Origin: MGML01 sp034416335
Lineage (GTDB): Bacteria; Chloroflexota; Dehalococcoidia; Dehalococcoidales; UBA2162
NCBI GenBank assembly: GCA_034416335.1
Contig: DAOULV010000007.1
Span: 1 to 64,000 of the forward strand
Length of the DNA stretch: 64,000 nt
Direction of reading: 5' to 3'
In this document: piece after piece, positions 16,413-24,577 of the stretch
Layout: every line of letters starts with the position of its first letter
Position numbering within the stretch: position 1 is the stretch's first letter
Notes under the pieces: generated by a model
Told to the model about the DNA's origin: nothing
Seen by the model: only the letters and a program-made list of their open reading frames with translations
Database searches by the model: none
Made by a program: the position numbers and the translations under genes

Positions 16413-17322
16413 CAAAAAAACTGTCAGCCCAGCCTTCGGCGAAGGTTCCGGCGCCAAGCATTATAGCCATTTCTATATAAGGTTTGGTGCATTTTCGGAA
16501 GTTTAAGGGGCCGTGGCGTAATCCTCTGGGAATAAAGACTCCGAAGCTGGAATCCATCTTAAAGAGTTCACCCCCAAGCCCGAAGTCCATGTCACCTCCA
16601 AGCGCTTCGGGGTTTTCATAGTCACTGCCGATATGGATTACTATCTCATCGTACTGCTCGTGACGCATTTCTCCGATGCTGGGTTCTACTTCTCCCCATA
16701 TCCATCCGAACTCTATATAGCAGTTGGCAGCGTTTATCTGCGTCCTGCTCATATAGGTCATCGTAGGAGCTTGCCTGCCCTTCGTGAATACGCCGCCTGT
16801 TTCTCGCACCGGGCTTCGCGCTGCATACTGCTCAAAATCGAAATCATCGGTTTTAACGGCAGGTTTACTGTCTGGTTTGGGTAATATATATTCCGGTGAG
16901 ACATCCTTGGCCTCTCCGGTGCCAAGTGTCAACGTCATCTGAAGATGCGGGAAACGGTAATCTTTCCACGTTACCGGACCGTGACGTGTACCTTTCGGGA
17001 TAAATATACCGGTCGTGGTGTTGAATGTGACTGCTTGGCCTCCTATACGGTATTCTATATCGGCTCCGAGATCCTGGGGCGTCCTGTAATCGCCTCCCCA
17101 GTAAATGATTATCTGGTCGTGGTTGTGAATGTGTTCCCCAATGCAGGTGCGTGGTTCGGGGAGACCGTATATCCAGCCGAGTTGAAGATAATTATTCGAG
17201 CCGGGAATCAGGTCGTTGCTGATAAAAGTCATCGGAGGTGACTGGTAGTTTTTTACCGGTACGGAATCTCCTTCATAGGCGGGTTTTGTGACGAAATACT
17301 TCTCGTAGTCGGACTTTGTCAT
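16396..17322 (-). CDS. Tandem two-domain cupin-like protein
   Basis: The 308-residue protein holds two copies of the domain found singly at 10869, 15936 and 32030. Copy one (about 1-150) has HIHNHDQIIIYW and IPKGTRHGP. Copy two (about 160-300) has RHEQYDEIVIHIG and IPRGLRHGP. Each half also has the GSNNYLQLGWIYG/NAANCYIEFGWIWG stretch. It is probably a fused bicupin. A good minus-strand promoter lies at 17360-17388. Confidence 0.75.
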   Translation of the reverse strand: MTKSDYEKYFVTKPAYEGDSVPVKNYQSPPMTFISNDLIPGSNNYLQLGWIYGLPEPRTCIGEHIHNHDQIIIYWGGDYRTPQDLGADIEYRIGGQAVTFNTTTGIFIPKGTRHGPVTWKDYRFPHLQMTLTLGTGEAKDVSPEYILPKPDSKPAVKTDDFDFEQYAARSPVRETGGVFTKGRQAPTMTYMSRTQINAANCYIEFGWIWGEVEPSIGEMRHEQYDEIVIHIGSDYENPEALGGDMDFGLGGELFKMDSSFGVFIPRGLRHGPLNFRKCTKPYIEMAIMLGAGTFAEGWADSFFVKSDP

Positions 17323-17359
17323 AAGTAAATTCTCCTCTCGGACGGAGCGGTTTTGACCA

Positions 17360-17388
17360 ATAATACTTCAGTATATCGTCAGTGTCAA
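17360..17388 (-). promoter_or_regulatory. Putative sigma-70 promoter of the bicupin gene
   Basis: On the minus strand TTGACA (17388-17383), a 17-base spacer and TATTAT (17365-17360, 5/6). The predicted start is about 30 bases before the ATG. Confidence 0.65.
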
Positions 17389-17435
17389 AGAATCAATGAG
17401 ATGGTCATGTTTGTATCCGGTTGTTAATATACACC

Positions 17436-17612
17436 TCACCCCTGACCCCTCTCCAGCCAGTACCAATGACAACTGTTGTTTGTCTTTTCCGGCTGGAGAG
17501 GGGAGAAAATAAGAGAGAGGGGCGAAGCCCCTCTCTCAAACTCTTTCCCCCTCAAACAATCGAAATATCTCTGCTGAATACGGTGACTGTTTGAGGGGGA
17601 TAAAGGGGGTGA
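17436..17612. repeat. REP/MITE-like element of three consecutive hairpins
   Basis: Three perfect inverted repeats lie head to tail: 17446-17458 with 17491-17503 (13 bp), 17513-17523 with 17527-17537 (11 bp, GAA loop), and 17547-17558 with 17588-17599 (12 bp). The stretch is dominated by CCCCTC/GAGGGG runs and sits in a 500-base gap without genes. The form is that of a non-coding interspersed repeat, but no second copy was seen in this window. Confidence 0.6.
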
Positions 17613-17686
17613 ACCGAAAATCATAACCAGAACCGAGTATTACTAATGATATGCGTATTCGGAATTTTAAATACGCTGGAAATTTA

Positions 17687-17715
17687 TTGACAAACCAACC
17701 TCATATCAATAATAT
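17687..17715 (+). promoter_or_regulatory. Putative promoter of the tandem SDR genes
   Basis: A perfect TTGACA (17687-17692), a 17-base spacer and TAATAT (17710-17715, 4/6), about 105 bases before the first SDR start. Confidence 0.5.
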
Positions 17716-17826
17716 TACTGACGGAAAACCATTTTATTTTCTTCCGGTAATACTCTTTGATATTACTGCTGTCCAGCATCGAATAATAAGTTACTAATGA
17801 AAATTCACGTGTAAAAGGAGGGAAGA

Positions 17827-18573
17827 ATGGACCTTGGACTTAAAGGTAAAGTAGCGCTGGTCACAGGCGCCGGAAGCCAGAAAGGGTTCGGAAAAGGAAT
17901 TACCGAAGTCCTGGCTGGTGAGGGATGTGATATAGCGGTATGTGACATGGATATTAAAGGAGCGGAGCAAACCGCCGCGGAAATTTCACAGAAAGGCGTA
18001 AAAGCGATTGCCGTGAAAGCAGACATCACCAACAGTGCCGAAGTAAAAGATATGGTTCGGAAGGTGCTGGATGAGTTCGGTAAAATCGACATTCTTGTTA
18101 ACAACGCCGGTGGGAGTACCCCTCCCGGGAACTTCGTCGATACTACCGAAGAACTGTGGGCAAGGGACATCAACCTGAACCTTATCGGTACTACTTACGT
18201 TACCAGGGCGGTTCTGCCCCAGATGATAGAACGGAAGAGCGGTAGTATTATCAGTATCTCGTCGATTGCCAGTACCATGGGAACGGCGGGAGGTTCCGCA
18301 TACGCTGCAGCCAAGGCAGCCATAAACAACTTCACGCGTTCCCTGGCGCAGGAACTGGCCCGGGACGGAATAAGCGTAAACTGTATTGCTCCCAGCCTCG
18401 GGAATACCGCTTTCTATGATGAATTTCCTAAAGACTTCGCCGAGAATTTCATCGGAAGAGCGGTCGAAGCCGGACGGTATGTTACTCCTGAAGAGATAGG
18501 GAATGTTGTTGCTTTCCTGGCTTCCGATTCTACCAACCGGATTATGGGGCAATGCCTTCATGTTACCGGCTAA
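17827..18573 (+). CDS. Short-chain dehydrogenase/reductase
   Basis: The 248-residue SDR has the cofactor loop TGAGSQKGFGKG, NNAGG, catalytic Ser in ISISSIAS and Tyr-x3-Lys in SAYAAAKAA. It ends in GQCLHVTG where many SDRs have a GxxxxVDGG end. The next gene is a close paralogue (both begin MDLGLK.KVAL.TGAGSQ.GFGKG), so this is a recent tandem duplication with an intergenic gap of 57 bases. GGAGGG precedes the ATG. Substrate unknown. Confidence 0.9.
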   Translation: MDLGLKGKVALVTGAGSQKGFGKGITEVLAGEGCDIAVCDMDIKGAEQTAAEISQKGVKAIAVKADITNSAEVKDMVRKVLDEFGKIDILVNNAGGSTPPGNFVDTTEELWARDINLNLIGTTYVTRAVLPQMIERKSGSIISISSIASTMGTAGGSAYAAAKAAINNFTRSLAQELARDGISVNCIAPSLGNTAFYDEFPKDFAENFIGRAVEAGRYVTPEEIGNVVAFLASDSTNRIMGQCLHVTG

Positions 18574-18630
18574 AACGATTCCGGCAAAGATAACAATAAC
18601 GAAATCAACCGAAGCGAATGGAGGAAACAA

Positions 18631-19386
18631 ATGGACCTGGGTTTAAAAGATAAAGTAGCGTTAATTACCGGAGCCGGCAGCCAGATAGGTTTCGGTAAGG
18701 GAATGGCGATGGCTCTGGCGAAAGAGGGCTGTGATATCGTTGTCTGCGATATGGATCTGGAAGGAGCAGAAAAAACCGCTGCTGATGTCAGGGCTGCCGG
18801 ACGCAAGGCGCTGGCCCTGAAAATGGACATTACCGTGACCGACGATGTCAAAAAAGGCGTCGATGCAGCAATGAGAGAGTTCGGTAAAATAGATATCCTG
18901 ATAAACAACGCCGGTGTCGGAACACAGCCCAAGTCTTTCGTGGAATCTACCGAAGAAGAGTGGGATACGAACATTAATATTAACCTTAGGGGAACACTGA
19001 ACGTGACCAAGGCGGTCCTTCCTCAGATGATAGAACGAAAGAGCGGCAGAATTATCAGTATGTCATCCACCGCCGGACTGGCAGGAATGACTACCGGAGG
19101 CGTATACGGCGCGGCAAAGGCAGGGGTTACCCTCTGGACTGATGCTCTCGCCAAGGAGGTCGGCGAACATAATATAACCGTCAACTGCATGGCGCCTGGA
19201 GTCGGGGCGACCAACTTCCATGCGGCCAGTAAGTTCTCGCAGGAAGAAATAGACCGCTTTAAAAATATGGCGGAAGCCGGTATGACAACAACCCCCGAGG
19301 AACTCGGGACGGTGGCTACTTTCCTGTCCTCGGATAAAGCAAGAAAAATCACCGGGCAATGTATCAGAGTTTCCGGTTTGATGTAA
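18631..19386 (+). CDS. Short-chain dehydrogenase/reductase, tandem paralogue
   Basis: The 251-residue SDR has TGAGSQIGFGKG, NNAGVG, Ser in ISMSSTAG and Tyr-x3-Lys in GVYGAAKAG. It is a close relative of the preceding gene, with the same unusual Gln-containing glycine loop and a similar ITGQCIRVSG end. GGAGG lies about 8 bases before the ATG. The pair could be two subunits or have related substrates. Confidence 0.9.
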   Translation: MDLGLKDKVALITGAGSQIGFGKGMAMALAKEGCDIVVCDMDLEGAEKTAADVRAAGRKALALKMDITVTDDVKKGVDAAMREFGKIDILINNAGVGTQPKSFVESTEEEWDTNININLRGTLNVTKAVLPQMIERKSGRIISMSSTAGLAGMTTGGVYGAAKAGVTLWTDALAKEVGEHNITVNCMAPGVGATNFHAASKFSQEEIDRFKNMAEAGMTTTPEELGTVATFLSSDKARKITGQCIRVSGLM

Positions 19387-19421
19387 AAGTTTATCAGTAC
19401 AGCTGGACTGGTATAGAATAG

Positions 19422-19445
19422 TAAGGGGCTGAAAACAGCCCCTTA
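19422..19445 (+). terminator. Hairpin between SDR and crotonase genes
   Basis: TAAGGGGCTG (19422-19431), loop AAAA, CAGCCCCTTA (19436-19445). It lacks a T run, so it may be a weak terminator or an mRNA-processing hairpin. Confidence 0.4.
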
Positions 19446-19479
19446 TGAAACTGATAATATCGAGAAAAGAGGTAGAAAG

Positions 19480-20523
19480 ATGGAATATAAAAGCATCATA
19501 TATCAGCCGGGGAAGGTTACCAGGATAATTCTGAACAGGCCCGAATACCTGAATGCAATCAGCCACCCGATGTACGGCGAGATAGAGGACGCTTTCGACC
19601 GTTTTACTGAGGACCCGGAATGCAAGGTGGCTGTCATTTCCGGGGCAGGGAAATGCTTCTCCGGCGGCCACGACGCAATCGGCCTGACGCCCGAGTCCGC
19701 ACCGATGCTGTCGGACAGGAGAACGCCCGAACAATTAGTCAAAGACCTGGGATCCGAAAATGCAGTCTGGGCAGCTTACGGCAAGCAGCATAACTATTTC
19801 CTCAATGACCTGCACCTGTACAAACTGCATAAAATCCCGAAGCCGACCATAGCAATGGTCCACGGGTACTGCATATATGGCGGATACTTCCTCGCCGGTG
19901 TTATGGATATCATTTTCGCTGCTGAAGATGCCCTGTTCCTGGCTGAGGTCGGTCAGTGCGACCCCGGAACCTGGGACTGGGGGGCGAGGAAGATGCTGGA
20001 GGTCATGTACGAGCACCGTTTCCTGACCGCCCGTGAATGCTACGAATACCACATGGTTAACCGGATTTTTCCCGATTTCGAGACTCTCGAAAGGGAAACC
20101 CTCGCTTATGCGGAGCGTGTTGCGGAGAATTTCGACATGGCTTTTACAGCCCTGCAGTATGACAAGCAAGCGGTCCATCATACCCGGGACCTTCAGGGCT
20201 TTACGATGGCCTGTGAGGATGCCTGGTCAATTGCAGCGCCGGGACGCAAACCAGCCGGAGCGAGAAGGCACACGGAGAGAGAAGAAGGCAGGGGTATGGC
20301 GAGGACGCCGCGCGCCCTGGCAAACCTGGAAGCAAAACTGATATCTGAAGGCAAGGAAGTCCCGAAACTCGTGACGGAAGCCCTGGCAAGAGCCCGGTCA
20401 CGCGATGACAGGGCGGTGTGGCACAGAGCAACCCACCAGGCCTGGCGCGATAAAGAACGCGTCAAACGGGCCGACGAACTCGAAAATAAGCTCGAAGAGG
20501 AAGATAAGAAGAAAAAGAAATAG
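19480..20523 (+). CDS. Atypical enoyl-CoA hydratase/isomerase (crotonase) family protein
   Basis: The 347-residue protein has a crotonase fold: N-terminal NRPEYLNAIS, oxyanion-hole loops SGAGKCFSGGHD and HGYCIYGGYF. One of the two catalytic glutamates of hydratases is missing (Phe137 at that position), while Glu156 remains in FLAEVGQ. It also has an extra region of about 90 residues at the C end, rich in Arg, Glu and Lys and finishing EEDKKKKK. It is therefore likely to do another crotonase reaction (isomerase, decarboxylase or hydrolase) rather than plain hydration. A good terminator follows. Confidence 0.82.
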   Translation: MEYKSIIYQPGKVTRIILNRPEYLNAISHPMYGEIEDAFDRFTEDPECKVAVISGAGKCFSGGHDAIGLTPESAPMLSDRRTPEQLVKDLGSENAVWAAYGKQHNYFLNDLHLYKLHKIPKPTIAMVHGYCIYGGYFLAGVMDIIFAAEDALFLAEVGQCDPGTWDWGARKMLEVMYEHRFLTARECYEYHMVNRIFPDFETLERETLAYAERVAENFDMAFTALQYDKQAVHHTRDLQGFTMACEDAWSIAAPGRKPAGARRHTEREEGRGMARTPRALANLEAKLISEGKEVPKLVTEALARARSRDDRAVWHRATHQAWRDKERVKRADELENKLEEEDKKKKK

Positions 20524-20544
20524 AGGATTTTACCAGTGAATTGT

Positions 20545-20590
20545 GAGAAGGACTCCGAGTTTAACCGGAGTCCTTCTCTTATTTAATTCC
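20545..20590 (+). terminator. Rho-independent terminator
   Basis: GAGAAGGACTCCG (20545-20557), an 8-base loop and CGGAGTCCTTCTC (20566-20578) form a 13-bp perfect stem followed by TTATTTAATT. It ends the SDR-SDR-crotonase unit. Confidence 0.85.
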
Positions 20591-20757
20591 TCTTTTTATT
20601 TTGCAGTTTGCATACATTATCTTAAATAAATATTAAGAAATTATGAAAATAGAACCGGTCTACGAATATCCAGGATATACTCTGTTGTTATAGTTAGCGT
20701 AATTCCGGTATCTATGATAAGTTTTAGAGAGGTATCGTTCAGAGGAGGTAATCGAGC

Positions 20758-21792
20758 ATGAAAGCAGCGATAATGCAGGAAGGTGGTGGTTTCCTGGTAC
20801 AGGATATCCCGGAACCGCCGGACCCGGATCCGGACTGGGTGAAAGTGAAGATCGCTTATTGCGGAATATGCGGCAGCGAACTCCACAGTATAGACCCGGA
20901 GTATACGTCCGGCCGTCCGCAGATCAGACGATCTACCAAGGAAGTAAGTATCTACCGGAGAATCGGCGGACACGAGGCGTCCGGGACTGTAGTTGCTGTC
21001 GGCAGTAACGTAAAGGGGATTGAGGCCGGACAGAGAGTCGGCATGAATTTCAGGACTCCGTGCGGCACCTGTTATTACTGCCGTAATAAGATGGAGCATT
21101 TCTGCGAAAGGATAATTCCTGCCACAGGTGCGTATGCCGGGTATGCACTGTATCATGCTAATGCGGTATATCATCTCCCCGATAGTGTCAGCCTGGAAGT
21201 AGGGGCTTTGCTGGAACCGTTATCGGTTGCCGTTCATGCCGTTGACCTTGCTGAAGTCAGACCGGGCTGCACGATGGCAATAATGGGAGCAGGACCGATA
21301 GGTATCCTTACGCTGGAAGTAGCTTTAAAAGCCGGTGCGACTAAAGTGCTGGTCTCGGAACCGGTAGAAAGCCGGAGGAAACTGGCAAAACAGCTCGGTG
21401 CTACGGTCGTGGTCGATCCAAGAACCGACGATCTCAACAAAGTTGCCGGCGAACTCACCGGGGGCAGGGGATTCGACAGAATTATCGAAGCCAGCGGGAA
21501 ACGGGCGGTTGCCGAGCAGGCCCTGACACTGGCGGATAGATGCGGGATCGTGGTATGTCTGGCGGTTTACCCGTTCGGTACCGAAATCGGTGTTCCGTCT
21601 TTACATTTTAATGGGAAAGAACTGACAATAAAAGGTGTCGTAATCTCACCGTACTGCTTCCCGAGGTCGGTAAATCTTTTATCCGAGCTTGAACTGGAAC
21701 CACTGATATCAATCAGGCCTGTCGATGAGATAAACGAAGCCTACCAGGACCTCCTTGCAGGTAAGGGAATGAAAGTGCTGCTGGAACCATAA
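20758..21792 (+). CDS. Zinc-dependent alcohol dehydrogenase (MDR family)
   Basis: The 344-residue protein is a medium-chain dehydrogenase. Catalytic zinc ligands are Cys38 (GICGSE) and His72-Glu73 (GGHEASG). The structural zinc site is Cys102, Cys105, Cys108 and Cys116. The Rossmann motif is GAGPIG at about 177-182, and the next strand ends with Glu (LVSEP), which fits NAD. It resembles sorbitol/threonine dehydrogenases; the exact alcohol is unknown. AGGAGG precedes the ATG and a palindromic terminator follows. Confidence 0.9.
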   Translation: MKAAIMQEGGGFLVQDIPEPPDPDPDWVKVKIAYCGICGSELHSIDPEYTSGRPQIRRSTKEVSIYRRIGGHEASGTVVAVGSNVKGIEAGQRVGMNFRTPCGTCYYCRNKMEHFCERIIPATGAYAGYALYHANAVYHLPDSVSLEVGALLEPLSVAVHAVDLAEVRPGCTMAIMGAGPIGILTLEVALKAGATKVLVSEPVESRRKLAKQLGATVVVDPRTDDLNKVAGELTGGRGFDRIIEASGKRAVAEQALTLADRCGIVVCLAVYPFGTEIGVPSLHFNGKELTIKGVVISPYCFPRSVNLLSELELEPLISIRPVDEINEAYQDLLAGKGMKVLLEP

Positions 21793-21836
21793 TGCCGGAA
21801 ACCGGAAAGAAAATATGCCGGTGTAATCAGTAAAAA

Positions 21837-21864
21837 TAAAGCTCGTATCATGATACGAGCTTTA
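21837..21864. terminator. Bidirectional palindromic terminator
   Basis: A perfect 28-base palindrome, TAAAGCTCGTATCA and its complement, lies between the convergent alcohol dehydrogenase and MmgE/PrpD genes. It has T/A runs on both flanks and would close the long minus-strand cluster as well. Confidence 0.75.
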
Positions 21865-21885
21865 TAGTCTGCGAATGATTTATTA

Positions 21886-23274
21886 TTATCCCGTAAGCTT
21901 TATCGGCAGGGTCCCGTCTTCCTGGTTTTCAAGGTTCCGGATAAGGTCTATTATTTCTTCGACCTTCTCGGTGGAGAGGGGATTCAGGGCGAAGGGGGCA
22001 CATTCGCGGAACTTCCTGGCGCAGTCGTCGAACGACATCGGGTTGTTCACACTGCCGAGGAAATCTTCCACGTATTCGGAATACTCCGTACCGTCTTTCA
22101 TCGCGATAACAAGCTTGCCCGGTGATACTCCGTGCTTTGTCCAGCTGTCTTCGAGGACGCCGGTTACCTTCCGGGCGACTTCAAGGATGTTTTCCCGCTT
22201 GATGGTTTCGGGGGTGAAGTCTTCAAGGGTTATTTTACCTCTGACAAGGGCAGTGGCTACGCAATAGGGCACACTGAACTGGGCATCGACGATGGTCCTC
22301 GGCGCCTGTTTTATCTCGACAGGCCGACACAGTCCGTAACCGGATTGGCCGCCTATGGCGGTTATTTCTTTAATATCATCTACGTCGATATTGTGATTTG
22401 CTCTCAAAGAAAGAGCCGCATCGTAAAAGGGGTGACCGAACCCGCAGCAGGGATACGGCTTTGAGCCTATTTCAACGCCAAGATATTTTTCACCGAGACC
22501 GTCGAGCAGGATGTTGCGGTCGTAATCTCCCTTGATATAAACGTTATACAGACCGCCGAAACCGTCTCTGCCTTCAAGGCTACTTCTCTCTCCGGTAATG
22601 CCCCTCTCGGCCATCAGAGCGGCTGTGACACCGGCCTTGGCGGCAAATCCCGGTCCCATTCTCTTGGCAAGGGCACCGTCGCCGACTCCGGTGGCGGCAC
22701 CTCCGCACTGGTGGTAGGCGAGACCAATGGCGTTAATCATTCCTTCTTCATCAAGGCGCATTAACTTCGATGCTATCGCCGCAGCCGTAATATAACCGAA
22801 GAGTGTGGTGGGATGCCATCCGGCACCGAGGGCGGTGCTGCCCGGACGGCTCGCCAGTCCAAGCCTGGAATCAAGGTCCTGGCCGAGGGCAATCGCCGCG
22901 AGGAGTTCTTTGCCGGTGACGTCTCCCATTCTTTCGGCAACGGCGAAAGAGGTGGAGATTGCGACGCAGCCGATGTGCACCAGAGATACCGGGTGGCCGT
23001 CATCATAGTCGAGGGCGTGTATCATCGAGCCGTTAACCTGGGCTGCGTTATCCACAGGACATTTTATTCCGTAGCCGATGATAGTACTTTGAGGACTTCC
23101 TCCCAGTTCCCTAGCTATATCCACCAGTTCACCGATTCCCGGCTTTGTCGTCCCTCCCAGTGCGGTAGCCAGGCTGTCTGCTATCTCTGTTTTCGCGGCT
23201 TCTATTGCCCGTTCCGGGATATCCTCATATCCAGTGGAAACGATATGTTTCACAAGGTCAAATATTACATCCAT
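21886..23274 (-). CDS. MmgE/PrpD family protein
   Basis: The 462-residue protein has the family pattern: the all-helical N-terminal half with the active-site stretch HALDYDDGHP, AAIALGQDL, GWHPTTLFG, and a C-terminal domain with SKPYPCCGFGH and DAQFSVPYCVA. Known members include 2-methylcitrate dehydratase and cis-aconitate decarboxylase, so dehydration or decarboxylation of a branched di- or tricarboxylic acid is the likely chemistry. It is the last gene of the minus-strand cluster and a paralogue of the gene at 24578. Confidence 0.9.
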   Translation of the reverse strand: MDVIFDLVKHIVSTGYEDIPERAIEAAKTEIADSLATALGGTTKPGIGELVDIARELGGSPQSTIIGYGIKCPVDNAAQVNGSMIHALDYDDGHPVSLVHIGCVAISTSFAVAERMGDVTGKELLAAIALGQDLDSRLGLASRPGSTALGAGWHPTTLFGYITAAAIASKLMRLDEEGMINAIGLAYHQCGGAATGVGDGALAKRMGPGFAAKAGVTAALMAERGITGERSSLEGRDGFGGLYNVYIKGDYDRNILLDGLGEKYLGVEIGSKPYPCCGFGHPFYDAALSLRANHNIDVDDIKEITAIGGQSGYGLCRPVEIKQAPRTIVDAQFSVPYCVATALVRGKITLEDFTPETIKRENILEVARKVTGVLEDSWTKHGVSPGKLVIAMKDGTEYSEYVEDFLGSVNNPMSFDDCARKFRECAPFALNPLSTEKVEEIIDLIRNLENQEDGTLPIKLTG

Positions 23275-23293
23275 TCTGTCACCCCCGCAGTTA

Positions 23294-24544
23294 TTATTTA
23301 TCTTTGCGGATAGTTTTAATCACGCCGCCTTTTTCCATTTCGGTGATTTTTTCAGGCGTGTAACCTAGTTCACTCAATATCTTCTCGGTATGTTCGCCGA
23401 GAAGAGGAGAAGGCCCCTGGGGATTTGCCGGCGTCTTTTTAAGTTTAATCGGGTTCCCGAGCATCTTTATTTCGCCACGCACGGGATGTTTAGTGGTATA
23501 TATCATTTCGTTGGCGTCAATCTGCGGATGAGCACAGAGTTCCTCGTAGGTCAGGCAGGGATCGCATCTCATCTTGTTTTCCCTGAAAAGCTGCGCCCAT
23601 TCCTCTCTCGTCTTCTTGCTGAACGCTTCATCCAGGACCTGGTTCAGTTCTTCGACGTGCTTTCTCCTGACATCATCGTTTTCAAACCTGGGATCGTTGG
23701 TCAGGTGTTCTATCTCGAGCACCTTGCATAATTTTGGCCATAACGGGTCGGAGCCGAATATAGTAAAGACATCGCCGTCTTTAGCTTTATACGGCCCGAA
23801 AGGAGGTGCCATACCGCCTCCGCCGCCTTCTTCTCTCTTTTCACCGGAGCGTCCCATCCTGTCCATAAGGTATCCGGCCAGTCCGGAGAACTGGAGGTAC
23901 ATCGCGGCGCTAAGGTTGTTCAGGGCAACGTACTGTCCTTCTCCTGTCTTTTCGCGGACATAGAGAGCCGTCATTATGGCGTAAGCGGTCAGCATACCGC
24001 AGGTATTGTCTACCATTCCAAGGGCGGTCATCTGCGGTCTGTCGCCGGGGTGAACGCCTTCGGCAATCATACCGGACATCGCCTGGCTCCACATATCTCC
24101 ACCGGCGCGGTGAGCTACCGGCCCGGTTTCTCCGTATCCGGTGACAGAGCAGTAGACAATACGCGGGTTTATTTTCGACACTTCTTCATATCCGAGTCCC
24201 AGCCTGTCCATTACACCGGGACGGAAACTTTCAAGAATAACGTCGGTATCCATGATAAGTTTTATTATCACTTCTTTGCCTGATTCTTCCCTGGTATCTA
24301 TCGCCAGGTCTTCCTTGCCTCGATTAAGGGCGACCCAGGAAGAGGTATCAATGGCGTCTTTCGCCAGCCTTTCGGCGATCACATCATCCATTCCGGCGGG
24401 AAGGCCCAGTCTCTGGGGCTCGCCCTGTATTCTTTCTACTTTAATTACCCTGGCGCCCATATCGGCAAGCATCGCTCCGCCCAGCGGAGCTGCTATCGCG
24501 ATACTGAAGTCCAGGATTTTAACACCATCCAGTGGAGCAGCCAT
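23294..24544 (-). CDS. CaiB/BaiF family CoA-transferase
   Basis: The 416-residue class III CoA-transferase keeps the catalytic Asp (Asp179 in LGMVDNTCG) that forms the acyl/aspartyl-CoA intermediate. It has the usual N-terminal KILDFSIAIAAPLGGAMLADMGA and C-terminal PLLGEHTEKIL motifs. It would move CoA between carboxylic acids. Spacing is 19 bases to the downstream and 33 bases to the upstream MmgE/PrpD gene, so a link between CoA transfer and (de)hydration is likely. Confidence 0.92.
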   Translation of the reverse strand: MAAPLDGVKILDFSIAIAAPLGGAMLADMGARVIKVERIQGEPQRLGLPAGMDDVIAERLAKDAIDTSSWVALNRGKEDLAIDTREESGKEVIIKLIMDTDVILESFRPGVMDRLGLGYEEVSKINPRIVYCSVTGYGETGPVAHRAGGDMWSQAMSGMIAEGVHPGDRPQMTALGMVDNTCGMLTAYAIMTALYVREKTGEGQYVALNNLSAAMYLQFSGLAGYLMDRMGRSGEKREEGGGGGMAPPFGPYKAKDGDVFTIFGSDPLWPKLCKVLEIEHLTNDPRFENDDVRRKHVEELNQVLDEAFSKKTREEWAQLFRENKMRCDPCLTYEELCAHPQIDANEMIYTTKHPVRGEIKMLGNPIKLKKTPANPQGPSPLLGEHTEKILSELGYTPEKITEMEKGGVIKTIRKDK

Positions 24545-24577
24545 TTTCGTCCCTCCTGAATAAAACTTACGGATTCT

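Noticed and set aside
17436..17612. CRISPR array
   Set aside because: The repeats are inverted, not direct, and there are no spacers of equal length; no cas gene is present anywhere in the window.
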